A stretch of DNA of 64,000 bases from NCBI GenBank assembly GCA_029962745.1, contig CM057162.1, positions 14,110,657 through 14,174,656 of the forward strand, in the 5' to 3' direction. Numbering within the stretch: the first letter of the stretch is position 1; each line of letters opens with the position of its first letter. The notes beneath the pieces are model-generated. The model was not told where the DNA came from, made no database searches, and worked only from the letters and a program-made list of their open reading frames with translations. Source of the stretch: Echinometra lucunter (lineage: Eukaryota > Echinodermata > Echinoidea > Camarodonta > Echinometridae). Positions 32,255-42,740 of the stretch are shown here, one piece after another. A program made the position numbers and the translations under genes.

Positions 32255-32418
32255 ACGTTTCATGAAAGTTGTCACCACTGACAAGTTGTCATTCTCCAAC
32301 AATTACCATAGTAACAGTCAGTAACCAGTGCTTCCCAGCCAATCAAAACTAAGGATTTTACTGAAATTGTCAGATAATGACGACTTGTCCGTGCTGACAA
32401 CTTTCATGAAACGGTGTC
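32255..32418. mobile_element. MITE with GTTTCATGAAAGTTGTCA ends
   Basis: The left end CGTTTCATGAAAGTTGTCA and the right end TGACAACTTTCATGAAACGG are inverted and about 125 bp apart. The interior has inverted TGACAAGTTGTC / GACGACTTGTCCG words plus AGCCAATCAAAAC and AAGGATTTTACTG, shared with the family at 9747 and 34903. Confidence 0.65.
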
Positions 32419-32684
32419 CATGAAATAACATTGTGCAAAAATAATACTCCAGAATAATTTGGTTTTGCTGGGATCTGCACTGAAAATCATGGATAAATCC
32501 TGGGCAGCCCCTCATGATACTAAAGATGCTTGGGAGCCTTGAAACCATCGAACTAAAAAAGTCTTTTCCTTCTTATCAGGTAGGACAGGCAAAATTGTTT
32601 TATTTGCTATATCCCTACTAAAGTCCACTGGTGTTATGGATGGTAGGCTGAAGACGTTACAGTGTTGGGAGTGGTAGGAACAAC

Positions 32685-34313
32685 CAGGGGCGTTGCTAGA
32701 GGGGGAGGGGGTGGGGGTGTGACACCCCCCATTCAAAATTCTTGTCGGCAAATTCGCAATCGCTGTCGGCAAAAAAAGAAAAAGAGGGGGATAGAGAGAA
32801 AGGAAGGAGAGGGAAGAGGAAGAAATAGATAAAAAGAGGAGTAAGGTGCACAAATAAAGTCATATTCGACTTATTTGCTTGTGCATTTTGACGACGAAAT
32901 AACTGGTACCACGAAACAGAGTGTATATTTTTCCTCGATTGCTGCGCTCGCTCGTATTATGTTTAGATACATGTTTTCGGAAGGCAAACACAGTCGGCTA
33001 GTGAGATGAACAAATACACCCATCACGTATTTTGATGAAGAATTATCACTTCTACCATAAAAGAGACTATATATATTTTTCCTCGCTCGCTGCGCTAGCT
33101 CGTATTATATTCAGATACTGGATGTTTTCGGAAAGCAAACACATTCGGCAAATAAGATGGACACAAATATGTAATTTAGATATCTTTAGGCCGATCGTGT
33201 ATTTTGATGAAGAACTATCACTTCTACCATAAAAAGGAGTATGTATATTTTTCCTCGCTCGCTCGTGTTATATTAAGATATAGGACGGTCTTTAAAAGCA
33301 AATAAATTAGGTAGGAGAGGTGACCAAATATATCAAAATAGGTACCTTAAAGGCCCATCGTGTATTTTGATAAAGTACTTTCACTTCTATCATGAAAAGG
33401 AGTATATGTGCATTTTTCCTTGCTCGCTACGCTCGCTCGCATAACATTCAGATACCAGATGGATTTGGGAAAGCAAACAAATTCGGCAAGCGAGGCCCAT
33501 CATGCATTTTTGATGAAGATTTATCACTTACCATACAAAGAGCACATATATTTTTCCTCGCTCTTATAATACAAGATACAGGATGGTCTTTGAAAGCAAT
33601 AAATTAGGTATAGATGTGACCAAATAAAAAAAATATCAAAATATCTTAAATTAAGGCCCATCATGTCCTTTGATGAAGAACTTTCACTTTTTTTTATCAT
33701 GAAAAGGAGTACATATGTATTTTCCCTCGCTCGCTACGCTCGCTCGTACAATATTCAGATACATGATGGATTGGGGAATGCAAACGAAATCGGCTAGTGA
33801 GGTGTCCAAATGTACCTGTGTAAGTAAGATATCTCATAGTTAATACCATCGTGTATTTGGATAAAGAATATCACTTCTACCATTAAAAATAGATTTTTTT
33901 CCACGCTCGCTGCACTCGCTTGTATAATATTAAGATTTAGGATGGTCTTTGCAAGCGAATGAATCAGGCCAGAGAGGTGACCCAATATATAATTTAGATA
34001 TCTTTAAGCCCATCATGTAGTTTGATGAAGAACTATCACTTGTATGAAAGAGAGTTTCCTCGCTCGCTGCGCTCGCTCGTATTATATTTAGGTGCAGGAT
34101 GTTTTTGGAAAACAAACACACTCGGCAAGTGAGGTGAACAAATATAATTTAAAAGGAAAATATGATAGAGGCACACAATTGAACATGCCTCATGGGCTTT
34201 ATACGGTTGCATTTATCGGTTTGGTTGTCGGCAATCGGTGGCATTGTTTGTCGGCAATCTGGCCTCTACAACCTCTCCCCCCCCCCTTTCAAAAATGTCT
34301 AGCAACGCCCCTG
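32685..34313. mobile_element. hAT-like non-autonomous element with 8-bp TSD
   Basis: The ends CAGGGGCGTTGCTAGA and TCTAGCAACGCCCCTG are exact inverses, followed inward by facing G-rich and C-rich runs. The identical octamer GGAACAAC flanks both sides (32677-32684 and 34314-34321). An 8-bp TSD and a CAGGG tip are standard for hAT. TGTCGGCAA-type words occur twice near each end. There is no transposase; the interior is a satellite of TCGCTCGC-bearing units. The 1629-bp size comes mainly from that satellite. Confidence 0.85.
32900..34140. repeat. Eight-unit internal satellite, 140-175 bp period
   Basis: Eight diverged units each carry TTTTTCCTCGCTCGCTGCGC, a TATTATATT segment, CAGATACAGGATG, AAAGCAAACA and TTTGATGAAGAACTATCACT. 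The CGCTCGC words fall near 32945, 33090, 33260, 33425, 33560, 33735, 33910 and 34065. It is entirely inside the hAT-like element. Short frames in it are not genes. Confidence 0.75.
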
Positions 34314-34569
34314 GGAACAACTTGCTGCTGGTGTTGCCATTATCTGAATTCCTATAAATGTTCTTCCTAGTCTCCTCACTTCTTCTTGGGTGGTGCTCTG
34401 AAGAAAAAGATACAAAACATTGACCAATAAAGACACTTAGGACTATAACGGACACAATGGTATCTATACACACATACGGTATGCACTTAATGGTAAACAT
34501 ACATACTATCTGTCCCCGGCTGTGACTGCATCTTAAATGCAATAAATACAAAGACATTGGAAATAAATT

Positions 34570-34690
34570 TGACACTGACTAGATGTTGAAATTTGTGAGA
34601 CATTCTGGAGCAAGCGCCATGAGCGCCCAGCTGAGGCCGATACCGGTGCTTTACAAGAAGCCATCATCATCATCATCATCATCATCGACA
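34570..34690 (+). repeat. 3' tail of a LINE or SINE ending in (ATC)n
   Basis: GAGCGCCCAGCTGAGGCCG and GGTGCTTTACAAGAAGCC lead into nine or so ATC repeats (34662-34687). A compact GC-rich 3' end followed by a short microsatellite is characteristic of CR1/L2-type LINEs and their SINEs. The body was not recognised upstream. Confidence 0.45.
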
Positions 34691-34902
34691 TAGAAAGCAT
34701 ATTTCACACGACACTGCATCTTGTTTAACCTCTAAAAGCACTATTAACTTCATACAACCATAAGGTACACTAACAACTTTGATTTATTTAGTCAATAACT
34801 TCTTGTTTCATATGGGACATCGTGACCCTTGAGAGCCACTCTTCCCCTTTCCAACAGTAGGTCAATTTCCCAGGGAGAAAGGGTGTATCAAGTCTGGGCC
34901 CC

Positions 34903-35010
34903 CTTTCATAAAACTTGTTATCAGTAACAACTGTCACATTTCTATGACAAATTTGCTCTCAGCCAATCAGATGCAAGGATTTCAGTAGCTTATAACAATT
35001 TTTACAACTT
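34903..35010. mobile_element. Partial copy of the TTTCATAAAAC repeat family
   Basis: CCCCCTTTCATAAAACTTG, ATGACAAATTTGCTCTCAGC and CAATCAGATGCAAGGATTTC match the copies at 9747 and 28700. Confidence 0.45.
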
Positions 35011-35013
35011 GAC

Positions 35014-35057
35014 CAGAATTCTAGTAAAAGTGAACAAAACTTTTACTAGAATTCTAG
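35014..35057. repeat. 44-bp palindrome
   Basis: AGAATTCTAGTAAAAGT and ACTTTTACTAGAATTCT are perfect inverses around a loop of about 8 bases. It lies directly after the repeat copy ending near 35010. Confidence 0.7.
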
Positions 35058-35146
35058 GCCGTTTCAGCACTAGAATCAAGTCAAGATAGTGTTGGTGCCG
35101 GTATGATCCGGTGATCCAGTTTGTTTAATAGGTTAGTGAAAGGCCG

Positions 35147-35163
35147 GTGGGGGGGGGGGGGGG
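35147..35163. repeat. G tract
   Basis: Fifteen or more G in a row in AT-rich DNA. No partner C tract or TIR was identified nearby. Confidence 0.7.
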
Positions 35164-35187
35164 TATCAGAATAGATTGTTAATGTTT

Positions 35188-35456
35188 ATTTCTAGTTTGG
35201 CTTGATTTAATTTAGTTTAGTTTAGAGTATTCTAATTTAGCTTCAATATTGTGTTAATCATTATTTATGTATATTATCATTGGACTCCGTGGAAGAAAAC
35301 AGAGCCACTAGGTTAATGGCTCTGAAATGGGATATCCATCCGTTTAATCATTGTACTACTAGTATTGTATGTCATTGATTTTGTCATTGACTTTGTTATA
35401 TGTGTCATTTTTTAATATATGGTTTACGGAAATAAAAACAAACAAACAAACAAACA
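35188..35456 (+). repeat. LINE 3' end with (AAAC)n tail
   Basis: An AT-rich 3' untranslated-like stretch carrying GGCTCTGAAATGGGATATCC ends at GGAAATAAAAACAAACAAAC, a poly(A)-signal-like word followed by five or six AAAC units. No coding part is attached, so it is a strongly 5'-truncated copy. Confidence 0.45.
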
Positions 35457-35630
35457 GTCAAATTAGTTTATCAGAATTGTGTCAGTTTTGACTAGAACAG
35501 TACTGAATAGTCAAATATTGATTAGATTTTTTTTATAATAATTGATCTTTATACCGATGATGCCGTGAAAGCAGTGAGAACATGAAGAGTTGTGAAAAAT
35601 CACCTGAACTTTTGCTCATGTCATCTTGAC

Positions 35631-35875
35631 CATGGCTGTACGCAGTGGGGGGGGGGGGGCAGTTGCCCCCCCCTCGAAATTTTGAAAACACATTTTTTCA
35701 CTGAATTTTTTAAATAAAATCCACGAAAAACTGCCCCAAATCCTTCAATTTCACTTTTAAAAATGTAAAAGCACCCTTGTAACAAGCTCGGGAACTTCGC
35801 TCCCTCGCTTTCGAGTTTCTTTGAAAATTTTTACACCTCTTGGCCCCCCAGGAAAAAAGTTTTGCGTACGGCCCT
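35631..35875 (+). mobile_element. MITE, GGCCGTACGCAG family, copy 3
   Basis: The left end CATGGCTGTACGCAGTGGGG and the right end TTTTGCGTACGGCCCTG are inverted with facing G and C runs, and the interior matches copies 1 and 2 (CCAAATCCTTCAATTTCACT). Flanking octamers do not match, so the target duplication has decayed or the copy is recombinant. Confidence 0.7.
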
Positions 35876-36059
35876 GTTAACGTTACGATGAGTGTCCTTC
35901 TTATGGTACGTCCATGGTTTTATTTCGTTTTGATTTGCTGTGTTGCGGTGTTTTTTTTTTTTTTTGTTCTTTTGTTTTGTTTATTTTAAATGTTTGGGGC
36001 GGTACAGGATGTTACGATCTCACCCTAAAATAGTGCGCCAAAGCCCCCATCAGTCACCG

Positions 36060-36366
36060 ACGTAGGCGCAGTCCAGCGTAACATATAACCCGTACGTCAG
36101 TGAATTGGGAGCTCTGCAATTAACGGGCATGTACCGTGTACACCTTGCCTACGTGGAGCTAGAGAAGGACCAACTTTGGGGAATCCCCTTCTCTCGCGCG
36201 TGTGCGCGCATGCGTCCTTTAATTCACGAAGGGGAAATCTGGAATAATTGATAATCGGCCATGCGGGGCGGGCAGGCATGCTATAACCCTAACCACACCC
36301 ACTGCTAACAGATGGGTCTTTCTGACACTCTGAAACAGAAAGTTTCAAGTCAATTCAAGTGACAAG
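36060..36366 (+). promoter_or_regulatory. CpG-rich promoter and noncoding first exon candidate
   Basis: The stretch is CpG-rich (CTCGCGCGTGTGCGCGCATG near 36193) and ends at a strong donor (GACAAG then GTAAGTG, exon end 36366). The only ATG near the end (36312) opens MGLSDTLKQKVSSQFK and stops at 36360-36362, just before the donor. The exon would therefore be a 5' leader with a short upstream frame, unless a sequence error hides a longer frame. The same strand carries a terminal exon at 40804-40944, which could belong to the same gene. Confidence 0.3.
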
Positions 36367-36572
36367 GTAAGTGATCAAAGATGATTGCATTTAGGCAAGT
36401 TTAACATTAAAAAAGAAATTGCCTCAAGCAACATGGTGGGAGATCTGCTTGATAATACACATTAGTGTGAGTGAGTTGTTTAACGTACGTCGTTAGCTTG
36501 TACATGTAGGTCTAGGCCTATAAGTGGTTAGACCCAGAAATTGAACAGGTATTTATAATAGAGTATGTGCTC

Positions 36573-37430
36573 CTGTGAGCGGCCGGTGGTGAATAAAAAC
36601 TAAAAATTAAAAAAAAAATTTTGATATCCCTTCAAAAATTACCTTGGACAGTCTCAGGTAGGTTCTAGTGCACCAAAAAACATACTCGACAAAAGCAGTA
36701 AGCATAATGAGTCTCGCTGAATATCATGAGAAGTCGACACCACCAGTCACTGACTGAAAAATGGCAGTTTCTTAACTTTTAAGTTAAGAAACTTTGACAT
36801 ACTTAAGCCAACACTTAAGGCTTAAGCTTTATTTGTTCAATTTGATAACTGATTTGATTTTTATTTAAGAGAATGAAGTTCATGGTCCATATTTTGCTGC
36901 AGAAATCCTTATTTATACCACCAGAGAAAAGGTTGCATGGGAGTGGCCGCTCACCAGAGCATTTTTCAAGATGGGTCCTGTGAGCGGCCACCCTATGTAA
37001 AACGTGTACAAAATGCAGGTTTTTGTCGGAGATTGTACTCTGCCTTTATTTTTTTGTCACGGCATTTGGGGATCATCACTTTTGACAGATTTTATGGGTT
37101 TCTACATAGTATTATTACTTTTCATAAAGTATTGGTGTGTAAAGCATGAAATACAATATTAAGTTTGTTTACTTCGTCACAAATATGGCGCTAAATGCTC
37201 GCCAAATGATAGGCGGCCGCCCACAGGGGTAGGGGCGGCCGCACACAGGACCCCTAACATCGTGTTGAAAAATGGACACTACTGACCACGTAAGTGGTCA
37301 ATAATTTTAAGTTTGTCCTCAATTCAATTAGCAGGTATTTTGACTCTGCATTGATGGTATTGAACTATGTGTGAGTCTTTAATTGATAAATATAATCAGC
37401 AAATTCCCTTTAAGCGGCCGCACACTAGAG
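36573..37430. mobile_element. Putative element with repeated GCGGCCGC-type words
   Basis: CTCCTGTGAGCGGCCG at the left and GCGGCCGCACACTAGAG at the right are roughly inverse. Related words occur inside: GAGTGGCCGCTCACC (36942), CTGTGAGCGGCCACC (36979), GGCGGCCGCCCACAGG (37212) and GCGGCCGCACACAGG (37235). The rest is AT-rich and noncoding. The boundaries are approximate. Confidence 0.4.
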
Positions 37431-37618
37431 CCGGTACTCAGGAGTTTATTGTGGAATCTCTAACTTGATCATTATTAGATATTTATTCACTTACCAATAA
37501 AGGTTGATGTATCACACAAGAGAAATTTGTGCATGGGGCCACACAAAAGGTGGCGTGGATGATTGGCCCAAATGTGTATTTCAGCTGACAAGCCTTTTTA
37601 AGCTTATTTATGAGGGTA

Positions 37619-38169
37619 TTGAAGCCCGGGGGAGGGGAGGGGGAGGGCACTCGACCCCAAAAGTGGTAGGTATGTGCCGCAGGCGAGACGAAAAAGAGGG
37701 CTTTGGAACAGGCTTATCGTGGAAAGAAAGGTCTTCAAAACGAGCTTCGGAACTACATGTACAAAATGTTTGTGAAAACGGGGTCACTGACACTGTAATG
37801 GTTCGCCTGCACGTTGCGCATATATGTATCTCTATGGAGCGGGCATACATGCAGCTGGCCTGTCAGCACTGGCGCTGGGTGCGCTCGCGCAGAGGCGATC
37901 TTCGGGCAGCTCTGGCTGGCATCGGCTTTGTATGTGCGGCACGGTGCGGGTCACTTTTCAACAAAAATGATGCTCATTGGAACGGATCGTTGCGGCCAGA
38001 ACGGCTGAAGGAAAAACGTGGAGCTTTGGAACGGTTTTCTTTCTTCTTTTTCTCAAGAAGAAAAAAAATGCTATGCATTGTTTGGAACGGAAATTTGAGT
38101 GTTAAAATGGGGTCTTCTCCGTGGCACATACCCACCACACATTATATACTGAGTGCCCCCCCCCCCCAG
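37619..38169 (+). mobile_element. GGGGGCACT element, copy 1
   Basis: The left end carries G runs then GGCACTCGACCCCAAAAGTG and GTAGGTATGTGCCGC. The right end carries CGTGGCACATACCCACCAC, ACTGAGTGCCCC and a C run. The interior has several words near GCTTTGGAACGG. It matches, in reverse orientation, the element at 61919-62412. The 223-codon open frame across it starts outside and is not a gene. The left boundary of the segmental duplication (37764) falls inside it. Confidence 0.65.
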
Positions 38170-39497
38170 ATTTGAAGAGCAGTCTTTGTCAGGGAACCTT
38201 TCTGCTAGATCTGAGCTGTAGGTCTATCATGTCTACATTTATGTATGAGCTTGATGTGTAATACACCACTGTATATGACATTTACATCAAGCTTTATATG
38301 ACTCCTCACTTTCTTTTCTTTTTTCTCTAGCTCTCTTCCTGTTTTTCTCTCTGTCTCCCACACTTCCTTGTTCCTTTTTCTTGATTTTGTAACAGTGTTC
38401 AACTTGTCAGTCAGTATGTGTATGTGAATGTGTGGGTTTGAGTATGTGTGGTGTATGATTGTGTGTATATTTGCTCTGGTCAGTTATACTGTATTTCGTA
38501 ATAACTTATGATTTTCTTGTTTGTTTAAATATATTTTGTTGGTTTGTATATGTACAGGACTTCTCCTTACAGCTTGCTTTTCTTTTGGCTCCTTTGGATT
38601 TTATTGGTAATTCTTAGTAATATTTGTCTGTACTTTACTTTGTGTTTTAATGTAGAAATGAATAAATAAATGAATGAATGAACACTGCCATGCCGATAAT
38701 TGATCACAAGACACGACCTTTGTACATGTATGTGTATTCCAGTGATCAGCTTTAACCCATAGCAGTACAGAGCTTTCTTGAGGTCTAAATTAATCATCTT
38801 CAATCCTCAAATTGGCAATACAAATGATTTTTTTTTCCATGTTTACATAGCTTGAAAAAAATAAATATGGATATAACATAAACCAAAATGAAATATAATT
38901 GTAAAATTGAATCAGAAATTGCTAATTTGAACACAAAAATAGTGATTATATATCATTCACTGTGTTGCCAATTTAAAGAGTTTAATGTTTATTTACACTT
39001 AAACTGCTCTAATTCGAGAACGCCACACTATACAGCGATGGGAATGGGCTCACATTTGTCAGTGCATTTTTCTCTTTGTGCCCATGTATGATATGTACTA
39101 CCCTACATTCTGAACCAACAGATACTGCAAAAGTGTCTCCTAAAGGTGACTCTGTACCTCTATGGGTTAAAGGCTGTGGAATTCTTTATTATTCAATTCA
39201 GTTCAAGACTTTATTCTAGACTCAGCTTCATAAGCAGAGGTCCATATAACATATTTACATGTACATAAACTGATAAACAATGAACAAAAAGAAAGCCCCC
39301 CCCCCAAAAAAAAATTGTTTAATAATAATAATAATGATAATAATGATAACAACAACAATACTTGCAATATTTGTTTCATCCTGGGAATTCATTATAAAGA
39401 AATTTATAAGTGTTTTCCAAAAATTTGAATACTATTTGTGTTGGCAAAACATGCTGAAATAAATAGACGTACATGCTTATTACAACAACAATTTTTC
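38170..39497. other. Noncoding DNA with an (AATG)n-tailed repeat
   Basis: A GT-rich stretch lies at 38415-38465, and AATGAATAAATAAATGAATG at 38657-38678 resembles a LINE 3' tail. C and A tracts with AAT repeats occur at 39297-39345. The short frames here are identical in both copies, but so is the surrounding DNA, so conservation is uninformative. Confidence 0.4.
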
Positions 39498-39962
39498 ATG
39501 CCCCAGTAGACGAAGTTTGGAAGGGGCATTAAGCGTTGCACCTGTCCGTCGCCAAATTGGTTTCCGCGTGATGACTAAAAAAATATTGGACAGATTTTAA
39601 TCATTTTGATGTGCAGGTAAATGATACTAAAATACAGGTCAAGTTCGAATTCAGAGTCTACATGTCAAAGGTCAACGGTCACAGCTCATGACATGTGCAA
39701 ATTTTGGTTTGAGTTCGATAGCTTGAAAAAAATATTGGACAGATTTTTTGGTGTGTAGGTACATGTAGATGACACAAGTCAGGTCAAGTTTGAATGTGGA
39801 GTCCACAAGTCAAAGGTCACAGCTCATTATACATGTATTTGAAAATCAGTAAAAAAATGTGGTAACTTCTGAAATGTTTGATGGATTTTAATCTTTCTTG
39901 GTATGTCACTAGACAACAGTGACATACAGCTTAAGTTCGAATTCAGATTAAGTGGGGGCATC
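39498..39962. mobile_element. Hairpin-ended element, TGCCCC/GGGGCA, left copy
   Basis: It opens with a hairpin (TGCCCC...GGGGCAT) and closes at GTGGGGGCA. Inside are about three diverged units with ATATTGGACAGATTTT, CAGGTCAAGTTCGAAT and AAAGGTCA words, the same plan as the elements at 8585 and 19979. Confidence 0.55.
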
Positions 39963-40803
39963 CATGTCCTATGGATACAAAACGTTTTTTCTAGTTTTTA
40001 TCTTTAATGTTGGAGGTAGAAGAGCATTCACTAGTTTTGTCTCTGAGGTCAATACTGTTGATATATTGGTCATACCAGTGCAGCTTCGGGAATGAGGCAA
40101 ACTCCCATGGATCAATTTAAGACTATAAACAGCAGAGGAATATACACATATACCCCACAGCTACACAAATCTGCAGCAACATCATATCAAATATGAGGTT
40201 TGAACTTGAAGTATGAAAATACTGGGTAGTTTATTTGAAATGCTGTAGCTTTATGTAGGAAAAACAATTAGTGAATACACATAGGCTCTACAGCTATGTA
40301 ATCTATGGAAATGAAACATCAGAAAAACAAAGTTGTAAGCATGGAAATTGAATATTGCTTTACAAGCAAGCTGTCGTAGAAAATCCCTCTCCTTTGATGA
40401 TCAGTGAACTCATGGAATTTATAACCAGTTGACTACTGAATTTTTACAATCCCTATAGGTTTTGTGCAGGGACCAACCAGTTTCAGTATTCAGTGGGTTA
40501 AAGCATTGCATTTTTATCAAATTGAAGTGCTGCATCTGCATTTGTTTGTTTGATATTATTTTGTTTATTATGTAAATGATATTTTTTTAAAAACTCATCA
40601 GGTGTTCTTTTATTTGTTCTCTTTGCTAATGGGCAGCAGTTATGTGATTTCATATAGTGGTTCTGGAGTAAAATGTTATAAACTTGATGGATACGAGTAC
40701 AAATGGGTAGCCAGTTCATGAGTTGCAGGTGAGGCATCAAAAAAGCCAAGATTTGTTTGAATTCATGTAAAGTCTTGTTAATAACTTTTCTATCATATTT
40801 CAG

Positions 40804-40944
40804 CCTCTTACAATGTCAGGGAGAAGGAATGGCTATCATGTCACACTTTACACTCCAGGTCACATTCCCACTGGTAGTGGGGCTGTGACAGTCTTGGCAG
40901 GGGTTGACTTCAAAGTTGAAGATGTAAAATTGCTGCAATTTTAA
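40804..40944 (+). CDS. Candidate terminal exon, left copy, unidentified
   Basis: After a good acceptor (CTTTTCTATCATATTTCAG) one frame is open for 46 codons to a TAA at 40942-40944. It begins PLTMSGRRNGYHVTLYTPGH and ends VDFKVEDVKLLQF. The composition, higher GC and continuous frame to a stop look like real coding sequence ending in an ordered beta-rich domain, but I do not recognise it. Upstream coding exons were not found; the nearest candidate start on the same strand is the CpG-rich leader at 36.1-36.4 kb. The identical exon lies at 59466-59606. Confidence 0.4.
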   Translation, partial: PLTMSGRRNGYHVTLYTPGHIPTGSGAVTVLAGVDFKVEDVKLLQF

Positions 40945-41230
40945 ACAAAATTCTGGGAAAATATTCATTTGGGGCACTTTAAACTGTTAAAGATTATTAA
41001 TGTCTTGTTAACATTCCCCCAAGTGGATCTCTGCAGATTCTAAGCTACATCAGGTGCATGTAACAAGGGGGGGGGGGATTGGAAACCCCGAAGGCCACCG
41101 CCGGAAATTTTTTTCAAGAAGTGGAACGTGGACTATCGTTATAATGCGAGCGAGCTAAAAATAACTGGAAAAAAATGATGTGAGAAGCCTCATTTTCCCA
41201 TCAAAATGCATTCTAGGCATATATAATATT

Positions 41231-41562
41231 TAAAGTCACTCACTCGTGGGCTTTTTGGGAATTTGACACCATGGGCGCTTACCCAGTAACAGGTGTTGTC
41301 CATCACTATGAGTTTTATGACCAACAGACCTTATATAATGCTCTGTATATTCCACCCTTTGCCCCATATGGGAAAGTCATTATCTCACTTTCCCTGGCCC
41401 AAGAATGCCCGAAGCAGGCTGAGGAATGTTATTGTGGGACAGCTTGTTTTGCTGTGCTCCAGAAATGTTGCTGTATGAGAGGTATTTCCAGTGCTTTTCA
41501 TGAAGTCTGGTGTCAGCAAATTATGATCCATTCCCCATGAAAGCCCACGACAGAATGTCTTT
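41231..41562. mobile_element. TIR element with TCGTGGGCTTT ends, left copy
   Basis: The left end TAAAGTCACTCACTCGTGGG and the right end CCCACGACAGAATGTCTTTA are inverted over about 30 bp. The 89-codon open frame inside runs into the right TIR and matches no family I know. In the right duplicate only the left end survives (near 59905-59955), which shows that the right copy suffered the deletion. Confidence 0.6.
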
Positions 41563-42040
41563 AAGTGGTTGGCCTAAATTTGGTCACCTGACTCAAAATA
41601 GAAAAATGAAATAATCCCCCAAGAAAAAATCGAGGGGGGGGGGACACGTTCCTTCTTCCACCCTGGGATCACTGCCTATGCATGTACCTTGATTAAGGGA
41701 ACTTTCAAACTTTGGACTGACAATCTCACTCCTTTGAAAGTCTTACAGAGGTCAAGAATATCTCTTCTTGGCTCGTATCAAAATCAAATACATCAAGGGG
41801 AGGGTCAATTATGTTTGCAGGTAATCTCACATATATATGTTTGAGTGCTAGACCCCTCCTCATGAATGATCCTTTATCCTTTTCTTTTTTACTGTGCAGT
41901 GACGTCATCTCTAGGTAGCTGTGTGAGTGTGCCTGGCCACTCTTCCAATGTAGCCAGGAACAGCAACTAGTTCATACTCCATGCTCGGGGTGGGATGCAT
42001 GTACATTGCTGTGTAGGGGCTGGGTGCATAGGTTGCAGTG

Positions 42041-42230
42041 CAGGGAAAAAAATTAATTATTTTTTTTCCGGGGCTACTTTTTGAGCCTACCCAACAAAAA
42101 ATGTCTACATTGTATTACAGTTTATATTGGACCCTATGAGAATTTCAGGGGCTCTTTTTCAGTTTTCCAGGGCTTTTTCTGGCCTTTCAGGGGCGAATTC
42201 GCCCCAAGCCCTCATGTATTTTTTTCCCTG
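42041..42230. mobile_element. Short hAT-like MITE with perfect 8-bp TSD
   Basis: The ends CAGGGAAAAAAATTAAT and ATTTTTTTCCCTG are inverted. TTGCAGTG flanks both sides exactly (42033-42040 and 42231-42238). The interior is noncoding, with GGGGCTACTTTTTGAGCC and GGGGCGAATTCGCCCC. It lies in the segment missing from the right copy. Confidence 0.85.
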
Positions 42231-42740
42231 TTGCAGTGTTAGCAGTGGATTGAGCTGACAGACTACAAATGTAAGTAAGTGATCTTGGGGAATTGAGCAC
42301 TGAGCAATAATTCTGTGATGGTCAACTCATGGATGCAGTCTCAAGATCACTGAAGACATTTAGTCCCTGAAATTATTTACCACATCCAGTGTATAGATTC
42401 CCAGCAGGGGAATTTCTACAAAATGTATTTATTTAAAGGGTAATCTACCAACCTAGGAGTAGTGCATTTGTCTCACCGTGTGTAGCCATTGTTAACTTCA
42501 TACACTGTATGCATCTGTTGCATCATCATTGCTTCATCACATGCAAGTACAAATATACACAGTCAGTATTAATCACTTCATATATTACCCTGTAGTCAGT
42601 CTGCAATGACTTTCATGCCTGCAGGTATTTGACCATTTATCAAGGCCTACAATCTTGACATGCAGTAAGTACATAGTAAATGTCCCCCCAAACTTCTCAT
42701 GATTCGTAATCTTGAAATATTTGACTGGATAGAAGTGTAT

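Noticed and set aside
36312..36362. A coding start MGLSDTLKQKVSSQFK
   Set aside because: It stops four bases before the splice donor, so it is at most a short upstream frame unless the sequence has an error.
37504..38175. A 223-codon frame on the + strand
   Set aside because: It starts outside and runs through the GGGGGCACT element with its G and C runs; no splice support and no counterpart in the other element copies.
41271..41540. An 89-codon frame on the + strand
   Set aside because: It lies inside a small TIR element, ends in the TIR and has no supporting homology or splice context.
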